A stretch of DNA of 28,563 nt, from NCBI GenBank assembly GCA_013115135.1, contig JABANP010000610.1, positions 1-28,563 of the forward strand, in the 5' to 3' direction. The notes under the pieces were generated by a model. That model made no database searches and was not told where the DNA came from. It saw nothing but the letters and a program-made list of their open reading frames with translations. Position 1 is the stretch's first letter. Each line of letters opens with the position of its first letter. This document shows, piece by piece, positions 10,348-20,280 of the stretch. This DNA is from Perkinsus olseni (taxonomy: Eukaryota > Perkinsozoa > Perkinsida > Perkinsidae). The translations under genes and the position numbers were made by a program.

Positions 10348-11161
10348 GGCTCAGCCGCAGAACCCGAGCTCAATCTCAAGCTCAACTGAGACTAACATCA
10401 GCTTTGAATTCAACGTGCTAACGTAAAGCTGCATGATTACCGAAGAGGAGCGAAGTTCGCTCAGCGAACCGAAATTCAATAACGAATGAATCCCGAGTGT
10501 GTAGAGCCCTCGCAGGGGGCCCAGAGAATTCTGCTGAATCAGCGGGTCACCAATTGAGCATGCGTGCTCCTGGCACGCATACGTACTGCATTCTCCTACT
10601 CCTTTTCTTTCTTGACCGGAGATAAGACTCCGAGAGAGAAAAATTTGAAATCAGGCTGAAACTTCCTATCTACCTATTAACGAGAACCTAGGCTGCAACG
10701 CACTCATTCACGACGAACTAGAGAACCCTCTCCCCAGAACGCGCGCACAGCTTGCACGCGTCAACACATCCTATTAAATCCAATCCCCGTGCAAGAACAT
10801 TGAGGCTATGAAGCGACGTTCCAAAAGCTCAAATACTTCCGTGACGGCTCAATCCCGCCGTCCATCAGTTAATGCTTAAAGTTCATAGATCTCCCAAATG
10901 CTAAGCACGAAGCAAGAGCGGACTGTGAGCAAGTGTTGGGCTAGAGATCAACCCACATACATGGCGGACGGTCTTCTTGGCTAATGTTCCTCAGTGACTC
11001 GGCTCCTCCCGTGATGGGATCATATTTGCTGGTTAGTTGTCATCCTCCGTGTAATGGCAACCCAGGGCACAGGCCTGCAAAAACACCGCTCCGGAACGGC
11101 CATCTGTGCAGCAGCCAGCGATAGCCAAGATGACCCGAACGACGAAGAAGAGTTCATATAA
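10348..11161. other. Intergenic between divergent RPA-like and MULE genes
   Basis: It holds remnants of the upstream duplicated exon (about 10480-10545). It also has a one-base-centred palindrome GTTCGCT-C-AGCGAAC at 10455-10469 and an 8-bp hairpin near 10563 (ATGCGTGC/GCACGCAT). The 5' exon of the transposase gene may lie here: a short frame starts with ATG at 10962, but no splice junction can be fixed. Confidence 0.45.
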
Positions 11162-13919
11162 GCTCATGCTGCGCTGGTCGCCTTGAGCGGTCACAAGCTC
11201 TTCAGCAAAGGGAGGTACGGCACAAAGAGCAACCCGAATATCTGGCGCTATGTATGTTGTTATGCTCGTCGAGATGATTGCAAATGCCAGTATGCCGCGC
11301 AGATTGTTCAGAACGGTAAGCACTTCGAGATACGGTTAGCACTTCCGCCCAATGACAAGCACAATCACCGCGGCCTGGAGCTCTCTACTGCTGCCATCCT
11401 TTCCGATGGTGCAAAACAGCTGGTCAAGAAACAGCTCAGCGAAGGAGTCAAGGCGTGTCGTTCATTTCGCTCACTTCGGCATCGAGGGCTCCTCCCCAAC
11501 GCCAGCCACGAAGCCATTATGCGGTCTATCTACAGCTTACGATCTGGCGAGAGGAAGAGGAGAGCGGCAGTCCAAAATTCAGGCGCCGGTAACAGCGCGT
11601 TGTCCATAGCTAAATTCTGCGAGTCTCACTCGAGGATTCCGGTTGATGAGAAAGAGTGCTTCTGTCTCGACTTCCAGCTAGGGTCGACTCCTCATTTTTT
11701 CTTCTCCAGCAAGAAGCTTCTCCGGGAGAACACCATCTATCCCACTATCACGATCGATGCCACTCACGTTCCAGGATGGCTCAACCTACCATTGTTAGCT
11801 CTAGGAAGCCTAGACCGCTATGGTCGTTTCTTGTTAATATCCTTCGCGTTGACGAAGAGCGAGGGAGAAGATGTTATCATCTCGCTCTTCCGGAGCGTTC
11901 AGAGGCACTGCCAGAGCCTAGGGCTTGCCCATCAGTGGAGTCCGGCGAATCTGATAGCGGATTCAGCCGACGCTTTCAGCCGGGGCTTTGAAAAGGTAAA
12001 CCACGGGGTGAAACTGAGAGAACTAGGGTACATATCAGGAGGTACGTCATAAAATCCGTTCAGTATAATCATGTTTAGTTAAGTGTTTAGTATAGCCTTT
12101 TATGCTAGGGAAATTTTGTTTAGTTAAGTGTTTAGTATGGGCTTTTATGCTAGGGGAATTTTGTTTAGTTAAGTGTTTAGTATAGGCTTTTATGCTAGGG
12201 AAATTTTGTTTAGTTAAGTGTTTAGTATAGGCTTTTATGCTAGGGTAATTTTGTTCAGTTTAGATCCGAACAGTATAAGTATTTGTTAAGCTCAGGCATG
12301 ATAGATAAATCATGAAAAAAACTAGTTTAGTATAGACCCCAAAAAATTTGTTTAGTGTAGAGAAGAGCAATGGATAAAATTAATGCTGAGCGTAGGCAGT
12401 AGAAGAATTGAGTCTTGTGTAGCCAACAATAATTGAAAATTAATTTAGTGTATGCACAAGCAATATAGAAACGTATTTTCAGCATTGATGGAAAAGAAAA
12501 TATATTTCGTGCAGGCACAATTAATCAAAAAATTGTCTAGTTTGTGCGCGAAAAATAATAATAAAAAATGTTCAGCGTAGACATTATCGAAGAAAACTTC
12601 ATGTAATATTTTGTTTAATGCAAGGCTTACACTGTGAGCATGTTTCATGGTAAAAAGTTCGAGAGCATAGTCAGGAATAATAAGGATTAGCCAAGTGTAG
12701 TAACCAAAACAATTCAGTCTAGCGTATTATCGAGAGTTATACAAGTTCAAGGTACACGGCAAACTGAGCCCATCAGGACTTACTGCGAATCTGCATTGGG
12801 ACTTCACCACATTTGGACCGCGCACTCGACTCTACTGCTGGGTACATATGTATCGACGAGCCCTCGAGAAGCTTCCCAAGTACATCAACAGGGAAGGAAG
12901 CGCCTCCAAGAGCGAGATTCAACGCCTGAAGCACGAGTTCTTCGAGGACATCAAGACGCTACACTGCTCGGGCAGCGACACGTTGTTCGAGCAAGGAGCT
13001 CAGTTATTCATGGCCAAGTGGGAGCAGTCTCACCCACGCCTGGCCCGGTATTTTAAAACATACTGGTTATGTCAACGGGCAACGTGGTACAGAGGAGCAC
13101 ATTTTGTGCCGGGGTACATACCCCGGCACAATTGTGCCGTGGAGGGTATCAATTCAGGAATACAAACAGGTAGTATTGTTAGTTATTCGGGCTAGTTAGT
13201 AGTGGTACTCAGTAGTAGTTGTTAGTAGTGGTACTTAGTAGTAGTTGTTAGTAGTGGTACTTAGTAGTAGTTGTTAGTAGTGGTAGTTAGTAGTGGTACT
13301 TAGTAGTGGTAGTTAGTAGTGGTAGTTAGTAGTGATAGTTAGTAGTGGTAGCATCCAATCAACCCTGTCGATTACATACATGGGCTTACACGCTCTTCCT
13401 CCAGGCCAAATTGAAGCAACGGCATCCTTCGATGTGCTGGTTCGGGAAGTAATGGAGTGCTGTGAGGATCACGCCTGGAGAAAGAAGGAGGATAAAGATC
13501 ATCCGCCCGTGAACGACGCCACTGAGGCTGCCAAGCTCGCCGTGAAGTGGTCTACACAAGGGTACATCTATACCGACTGCACTCATCGGTTCTTCCTGAT
13601 CCCGAGTCAAGAACTCCTGGCCGAGGTTGACAACCAGGAAACGCTCGATCGTGTTGTCGCGCACTACCTCGTTAAGTTCCTCGGGGAAGGCGGAAGGGAC
13701 TGGGAGGGATGGGGGCATTTCCGGGATGTCTTGGCCAACGTATTCATAGTGGACTCGCAGGAGAGGTTCTGCTGCACTTGCCGTGGGTCTAAAAGAAAAC
13801 GTCGCTGTGAACATTCTATGGCCATTGAACTGCTTATGAATGATAGCATAGGAGAAGGAGCGTACCAATTGACTGAACTACTACCTTACGCTCCCGTGTG
13901 CAAAGGAAGACCAAGGTAG
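11162..13919 (+). CDS. Mutator-like (MULE) transposase with FLYWCH and SWIM zinc fingers
   Basis: Three exons join in perfect phase: 11162-11995, 12752-13169 and 13405-13919, about 581 residues when counted from 11183. The N-terminus carries a FLYWCH-type finger (WRYVCCYARRDDCKC ... NDKHNH, residues about 4-62). The MULE/DDE core follows. The first aspartate is in TITIDATHVPGW (D192), then GSLDRYGRFLLISFAL, and the second aspartate is in NLIADSADAF (D260). RLYCWVHMYRRAL in exon 2 is the usual C..H segment, and a glutamate in FMAKWEQSHPRL could complete the triad. Exon 3 has a SWIM finger, FCCTCRGSKRKRRCEHS (CxC...CxH). All key motifs are present and no stop interrupts them, so the gene could be active or domesticated. 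An in-frame stop at 11159 means the true start is in an unidentified upstream exon or is non-ATG. I could not find terminal inverted repeats. Confidence 0.86.
12073..12252 (+). repeat. 45-bp tandem repeat, four units, in transposase intron 1
   Basis: GTTTAGTTAAGTGTTTAGTA recurs at 12073, 12118, 12163 and 12208 with an exact 45-nt period and only a few substitutions per unit. A fifth partial unit starts at 12253. The rest of the 756-nt intron (to 12751) is AT-rich. It keeps scattered TTTAGTGTA and TTTAGTATAG fragments, as if older units had decayed. Confidence 0.95.
13104..13131. repeat. 12-bp perfect hairpin inside transposase coding exon 2
   Basis: TTGTGCCGGGGT (13104-13115) and ACCCCGGCACAA (13120-13131) flank a 4-nt loop ACAT. 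The bases encode FVPGYIPRHN, just before the conserved CAVEG region. TTGTGCCG occurs again directly at 13132-13139. Confidence 0.95.
13196..13351 (+). repeat. 13-bp tandem repeat array in transposase intron 2
   Basis: About twelve units of TTAGTAGTGGTAG and variants (GGTAC, TAGTTG endings) fill most of the 235-nt intron 13170-13404. The left part has a higher-order period of 26. The intron ends in a strong pyrimidine-rich acceptor CTCTTCCTCCAG. Confidence 0.92.
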
Positions 13920-16160
13920 TGCACGTAATGGCCTATTCAGTCCATTCAGTGTACGTTGTGCGCAGAATCCCTCGCAGGAAGGCCTTGGAGATCGATGAGA
14001 TATCTCGTGCTAGGGGGCAGCAGATTGGGACCTACGCTGTAACCACTGCCTCAGCAATCCCAAGACTTCCCGGGTGTGCCAGAGAGCTTGACGCTGGAAC
14101 ACGCATGGCGCTGGCTGGTAAGAGTAGCTTTCCGTGATATCAGGCGAGTCAATTTAGAGTGGACGAGTCAGTTATTGAGTCGAGATACCTAGAAGTAGTG
14201 TTTCAACCTACTCGGTTGATTCATTCATAGTACGCTCACCATAGCTATCACCCTTTGTTCTCGCGTTGCATTCATTCTATTCGTACTTATAGACTATAAG
14301 CTGAAGTGTTCAGATCTGCAACATTCCCAACTTATAAACCCGAATGGTTCATGATCGAACGCATCATTTCAGCTCACCGAAGGAACAACTCCGATAAGTA
14401 CTCGATTTTACAGCATTTGCTCTCGGCACTAATCGCGAAATCGACGCTTCAGAAGTCTACCGTGATAGCGATGCAGCGCCCGAGCAAATGATAGTACGCG
14501 CGCGAATAAAACTCTGCGGAGAATAGTTCCCTCAGTCGATCATATAAATATCGATTCTAGTCGAATTAGACATCAGCTTGGAATCCCCATTATACGACCT
14601 GCGCACTTCGTTACCATAGATTTCCTTCATTCCCTCTTCTTGGTATAGGAGTTCTCGTCGATCAGGTGTTGTGGATGACGGAGTTGGGGGAGACAACGTG
14701 TTCGCTCCGGAATACGATGGAGCTCAGAGCAGCCAATCACGCTCGGAGTATCTGCAGCATGACGCACAACATGGCATCATGTCCCGCAGGACCGGAGGTA
14801 GTCGATCATCGGCCTAACGATCATGTCCGTGACTTACTTTCGATTGAAATGATTCGTGCAAAAGTTCTCGATCTCTCGAGAGTCTCCGTAGTATCATGGT
14901 TCCACGCAGGTAATGATAGCGAGCCGAGGAATGGGCCGTCTGAAGCGAGACACCTCCCGATGGTCGAGGAAAATCCAAACCTACCTCAACACAGCTCACC
15001 GCTCACTAGGCCAAGGACCAGCAGCCGTGTTCCCAAGCGTGGACTGCCTAAGCGCGGATACGTAAGTTATCTCGGTATATTCCATCTCGGTGATAACCGG
15101 ATCCCGTGTAGGAACCCGCAAAAGCATCACCTCCCGACTTACGTAAGCGTCAGAGACCAGATTACAGGGCCCTCGAACTAGGCAAGGTTCGATTTGTTGA
15201 TCGCAGTATCGGAGGAGGAGGAGCATAGTGGCCTTATCACGTCACCGCCCTCGTGGTGTCGAGACCCTCGGAGCTGATCTGAAGATATAACCATGCCTTC
15301 TGATTCCAATTAATTTCTATCACCTTACAATGTTTTGCTCCGCGCCCTGCGCACATATTTCTTACATGACTCAACGCAACAGTCAGATATGAGGGAGTCC
15401 AATATCAAAAAGTTAGAAAGGGAAAATCAATGGATCACTCGAAACTGGCTGGAGGTAAGGTCACACCTGTGGCTTGTGCTATACCGTTCGGGGACAGAAG
15501 GTGGCACAGAACTCAGGTTCAGCAACTCAACGCAACGTGAGGAGAGGTCTGGTTCGTGTGGCCCGAAACGTGTTTCTATGGCGCAAGTTCCGCGTCTCGG
15601 GCTCAGCGGAGCGACGCACAATGACCGGCAGCACGCTCAAATGAGCACGCACGAGAACGCTAGTAACGCGACAATGAGATGCTGACAGTGTATAGCAGTT
15701 GAGTAGTGAATAAAGAAGTGAGAATATACCACGTCAAACAGACAGCATGCACTTGGCCGGCCCGTAAACTCAATCTATCAGAGAAACGAATGGGTCGTGT
15801 ACCCCCAAACGTCGCGAGAGGAAGCCAATGGCCGTGGCACTATACATTCTCAAGAACCGCTTCCATGACGCTTGTTTCGCCGATGGAAAACTTGTCACTC
15901 TGGGTTCGAAGAGTCTGTCAATCTCATGACAGGGGATTTCGTGATTGCTCAAGGGTTTCGATCTCGATTCGACTGGCATAGCGCAATCTTAGTGGGAGGG
16001 AACTTACGAATCGGCGAGTCATGCATATCACCTCTAATGGTCGTATTTTTCTCAGTGAGTGCCGGCAGTACCAGCGTCATGGCAGGCCGATTTGTAGCTG
16101 TGTCATCGATGGGGGCGATGACCAATAAGTGCAACGAGGGGCGCTGAATGGGCTCAGGCC
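13920..16160. other. Non-coding or unrecognised stretch after the transposase gene
   Basis: The longest frame is plus 14666-15181 (171 codons, GTG start). It has a basic stretch SSRVPKRGLPKRG and no family I recognise. One frame of this length is expected by chance in the window. Other frames at 15335-15685, 15706-15981 and 15872-16147 overlap each other and lack motifs. I looked for terminal repeats matching the upstream side of the transposase and found none. Confidence 0.4.
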
Positions 16161-16165
16161 GTGGA

Positions 16166-19100
16166 TTCCACGGCGTGGAAGCATGTAGCTATGGCAACGC
16201 ATCTCGCCACGTGGACGCGGCACCGGACACCGTTGCGTCTCTCGGCAACAATGTAACAAATGACGGGTAACAATGCGGGCCGCATTGTCTGCCGCATCAT
16301 GCGGCAGACTGGATACCCAGCAGCGCCTCGAGAGAAGATTTAAGAGGTGGATCTGGCTCGACTCGGCTCGAATCAACTCGAAACTTATTGCCAGGCTTAA
16401 CGGGCAGGCGCCCATAGCCCTATACACGCCCCGCGCAAGCAGCGCCCGAGAAGGCATGACCAGCAGCACAGAGCCTCATATAATATGACAATAGCGGTTC
16501 GATTGTGGGATCAGCTCTACAGTGACTGCTGATGGGTGGCTTGTTGACTGAGCAGCGATGCAGCAGCAGTGTGGGGGTCGTCACGGCCCTCGGCTTGAGG
16601 AGAGTGGGCTACGCCCACTGGGCATCACGGGAAGAGAAAGAAGTGAAAAGAAGGTTAACACGCGCCAGTAGCCATGGAAAGTTTCCATTGGAAACACATG
16701 CGAGGGGTCGAGTATGAGGATGTGCAATGACATGGTCGTGCCAATACCGGTCACCAACAAGGGCCCCTTGTCAAGGGGACGTGCGTGTATGGCAGGTTCG
16801 GTCTATACTTGGTACCGGAGAACCCGGCAACGCTCGGCTGGACTCGCCCGGCATTGTCCGGAACATCAGGCCTAGCTTAGGCCTGTCGAGTTGCGTTGTT
16901 CTTGCAAGTGCAAGAACGAGATCACGGCTCGGTCCCGATCGTCCTCGCCATTGAGAGTGATCATTCTAGGCACGGTAGGTGAGGCGGGTATCTCTTACGC
17001 TTCATGCGCTCATACATGTGGCGGAAACGTTAGCGAAACCGGCGAAACTTGGCGCCAAGATTTACATGGGCGGTCGTTAGTGGTCTGTACCATCGAGATT
17101 GATAGCGCCTCATGATTAAAGTAATTTGAAGACTCTTTCATGTATATTGTAGAACAGGCCGGCTGGAAGTGACATCTCTACCAGCCAATAGGTGCTGGGC
17201 ATTAAAATTTGCACTCCCTCCATCAAGGGCCCTAGTTTAAGAAATAATACGCGTGCCTTATTGATTGATTGTCCAATAATCATTATTGAGCTTATTGTAC
17301 ACTGGTTATGGATGGAAGAGGTAGATACGGAAATACCAAGTGCACGTGTAGACTGGACTCTAGTCTACACGGAATATGCTCCACAGGTGGTTGAGTCAGG
17401 TGGCTGTCCCTCCTTCAGAAGGAGTCCTCACTCTTCGATGGCTGCTGGTGAGCCGACCAAGAGAAGGTCTTCATATCCTTCAATACGTCTCTGGGCATTG
17501 CCTTGGACTTGCAAGTTGCGAGTCTTTTAAGTGCGCTTGCGATGATGTCATCATGATGAGGCCGAGATTATCTCGGCGAGATACCGCTCCATATCCGCGA
17601 GATATCATCTTGCATTGTCAGGTAGCTTCAAGTCTGGGCCCATGGATCCTCGCCCTCGTCTCCTCTGCAGCCTTGCTTGACATCAGGACCATGATTCTTC
17701 GTCATCGCCGCCGCCTATGCGTCCCAGGTAGACTCAAGTGGTGGCATTTCCTTAAAGGAAATTAAAAGTTTTTAGTAAAAAGTTTTCACTACGTATTGTG
17801 ATTCAAAATTTGTGAACCGGTACAAACAGGACCGCCGTGGCAAGGCAGCACAGGACAGCGGCACTCGAACCTTGAGTCTTGAGGAGTAGGTCACCATCGC
17901 GACGTTGCATAAGTATCGTACAGGAACCCACTTTCATCAATGACGAGAATCACTCTCTCTGGAAGTATTCTGCGCTCGCTCTGACTAGGTGGAGTCCTGA
18001 ATCAGGGCTCCTGATCATCCTTTGTTTGGGGCAGTGTACCAGAGAGTCGCGGAACGTTGGACGTACTTTCATCTCGCTGGACGTTGGAGCCTCCACCTTG
18101 GAGGCATACGCACGCTCACATCGTGAACAGTGTTCACTGAGCACCTCCTTTCTGGTCCAGAAATTCTGGAGCAGTATGGTTCGCAGAAGGGGACTAGACA
18201 CACGAGCGGATTCTCCCAGAATCATTCTGGTACTCACTCTCGTGTTAATGCCCCGAGGGAGCATCAACTGATAGCAAAAATGCCGTTAGAGTTACTCTTT
18301 TTATAGGTGACCTACTTAAATTCGTCACAACCAATGTCGTCGTCGACGAGTCGTCAACATTGTGTCTGAGTGACCCATTATGACTCATAATTTATAAGTT
18401 ATCATTAATGACCTCCGCTGCTGCCTCCCCAAGTCCAGGAGGTAGCCTACCTCAGGTAGAGTCCGAACACTCACGTACGCACGGACGGAGCTGCGTACGT
18501 GCCACGTACGCAGGAACTTGCAGTTCCCGTTTGCGTTTGGTTGTGCAAGCGAGTACACAACCCTTCGCATGTAGCGGTCAGCCGAGCGACTCGCCGGCAG
18601 CAAGGACCTATGACGCGGATGTCGGGCCCAGGCTCGATCGTAGTCGTATGTAGCGGTCAATCGTATCCTATCGTAGCGATCGATCCCGCCGCGGGATCAT
18701 AGGTCTATATGAGTACAGTCGATCCACGAAATGTCGGAGCCATATTCGCATTCGTTGACTCGCACTTTCGCCGGGTAGTTTCACAGGTGTTTTCGCCATT
18801 CCCGTTCGTTTTGTATGGAGAAAAGTGCTACGATGAACTCCGCAGCTCGACGTTGCAAACCGCCTTTTCACCTTCATCATTTTCCACCTATCAGTCACTG
18901 ATAGGTGAAAGGTCACCTTTCGAGGGCGGCGCCTTATGAACAAGCATGCTTATGGCTTGTAAGGCTGTCCCATTCTACACAGTCTATCTATCATCAAGCT
19001 GCGCGAACTCCGTGTTGTGAGCCGCCGAATACCAGTTAATGGCGGGTTAAGTTCAGAGGTCTGGTTACCAGGATCAGGAATTCTGACTCAGGATTTCTGA

Positions 19101-20058
19101 TTCAGAAAGTATCATTTGGAAACGAATGGGATTTCATGTCGGGTCCCGACAGTGGATATACGCACGAGCGCAATTCCAATCATGCCATGATAGGATACAC
19201 GCTCGTCCAGCGTCCACGGCAGTCACGATTCATGACCACTGAAATTAGAGCCCGATTCGGGTTGCCCAATTCGAGCTCTGCTAATATTGAGCCTTGCAGT
19301 AAGTCGCTGCCGGCAACTCAGCCAGATTCAGCTTAGCTGCAGACACAATAGCGCTATATTATCCGAGTCGGACAGTCCGTCACGAGTGTGATTCACTGTG
19401 AATCACACAATCACACACAAATTCACACTGTGACAGTGTGAATTTTACACTGTGTGAAACAGCGCTAGACTCTAGCACAAGGCTATTTGAACTTGTCCGC
19501 AGCTTGTGAGGCTTCCATGATCTACACAGTCTCTGACACACACTTCATCTACCATCATTCATGGTCCATCAAGCTACAGTATAGTTGCTACATGCTGTGC
19601 TGTGAGTCGCCGAATGCCGGAGAATGGCAGGTTGAGTTCAGAGAACGGGTTACCAGGTCCAGAATATCATCTGGAGACGAAAGGGGGTCTCATGTCGGGT
19701 CCCGACGGACGGGATATGGATCCAACCATGCCATGATAGATTTCGCGTTCGCCCAGATGGCCCATGCCCTGGACTCCATGGTCGTGATTCACGATGTCTG
19801 AAGTTAGGCTCCATTTAGGTTCGGGAAACAGTGTTTCCGAAACACCTTCTCTCTGAGAGAATCTCTCATGGCGTCAACTGATTCATCGGCACTGTAATAT
19901 GAAAACTCAATGCAGAGGGAAAACAGAAAAATCTGACCTAAACCGAGCGGAAGAGGGAGAGGCTCTCCCGAGAAAACTTTCGCTGACAGCTACCCGGGAA
20001 AGCTGGGGAAACCAGAAAAATCTGACCTAAACCGAGTGGAAGAGGGAGAGGCTCTCCC
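16166..20058. repeat. Region dense in single-base-centred inverted repeats
   Basis: I count 26 perfect inverted repeats with arms of at least 7 bp and exactly one central base. Left-arm starts are 16166, 16270 (9 bp), 16287 (11), 16674, 16681, 16757, 16764, 17561 (8), 17746 (8), 18123, 18156, 18216 and 18377. The rest are 18491 (11), 18682 (8), 18885 (11), 19094, 19137, 19386 (11), 19419 (13), 19824, 19831, 19847, 19854, 19955 and 20044. Others have 2-7 central bases: 16867-16885, 16898-16917 and 17345-17371 (10-bp arms). Chance predicts about 0.24 in 3.9 kb. No gene is recognised here; the plus frame 17879-18271 and others merely cross these structures. Confidence 0.9.
18955..19826 (+). repeat. 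Diverged direct duplication (about 0.3 kb units)
   Basis: Copy 1 (about 18955-19262) and copy 2 (about 19502-19826) share GCTTGT.AGGCT, CTACACAGTCT, GGTTACCAGG, CATGTCGGGTCCCGAC and CATGCCATGATAG in the same order and orientation. They have many substitutions and small indels. Copy 1 carries about 25 extra bases after GGTTACCAGG that form palindromes (TTTCTGA-T-TCAGAAA, 19094-19108). The palindrome-rich spacer 19386-19445 lies between the copies. Confidence 0.75.
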
Positions 20059-20094
20059 GAGAAAACTCAGACTGACAGCTACTCGGGAAAGCTG
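19924..20094 (+). repeat. 82-bp tandem duplication
   Basis: Positions 19924-20005 and 20013-20094 are nearly identical, with a 7-nt junction. Both contain the one-base-centred palindrome GGGAGAG-G-CTCTCCC (19955-19969 and 20044-20058), so that palindrome predates the duplication. Confidence 0.93.
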
Positions 20095-20280
20095 CTAGTG
20101 ATCAGTTATTAGAACGTAGTACGTTACACTTCAATTAGCTTCAGCTCTTCAGAAAATTTAGAATATGCTCTCCAGAGATTCATTTTCTGAATTACCTTCG
20201 TTATGGAAGCGCCGTCGGCGAGAAGCCAAAAAACCACTCGATCGGTGCTGATCGGCCAGACTACGTTCAGACCGCTCAAT

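Larger units (their letters stand above)
8359..10545. repeat. Right copy of the direct segmental duplication
   Basis: Homologous to 5465-6485 in direct orientation. It holds the complete RPA70-like exon set that the left copy has largely lost. Similarity to the left copy becomes weak upstream of the exon beginning at 10323. Only scraps such as CTGCGAGGGCTC near 10505 remain of the upstream exon seen intact in the left copy. Confidence 0.8.

Noticed and set aside
13386..13868. 160-codon minus-strand frame
   Set aside because: It is the shadow of transposase exon 3, which carries the SWIM finger on the plus strand.
10348..14640. Terminal inverted repeats flanking the MULE transposase
   Set aside because: I compared both flanks by eye and found only short chance matches such as CCCTCGCAGG near 10509 and CCTCGCAGGAAGG near 13970, which are in direct orientation. 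A proper self-alignment could change this.
14666..15181. 171-codon plus-strand open frame
   Set aside because: No ATG at its start, no domain motif, and roughly one frame of this length is expected by chance among six frames of 28.5 kb.
17879..18271. 130-codon plus-strand frame
   Set aside because: It runs through several one-base-centred palindromes, has no family motif, and a minus frame covers the same interval equally well.
16166..20058. CRISPR array or array of integrase attachment sites
   Set aside because: The palindromes differ in sequence from each other, so there is no shared repeat and no regular spacing.
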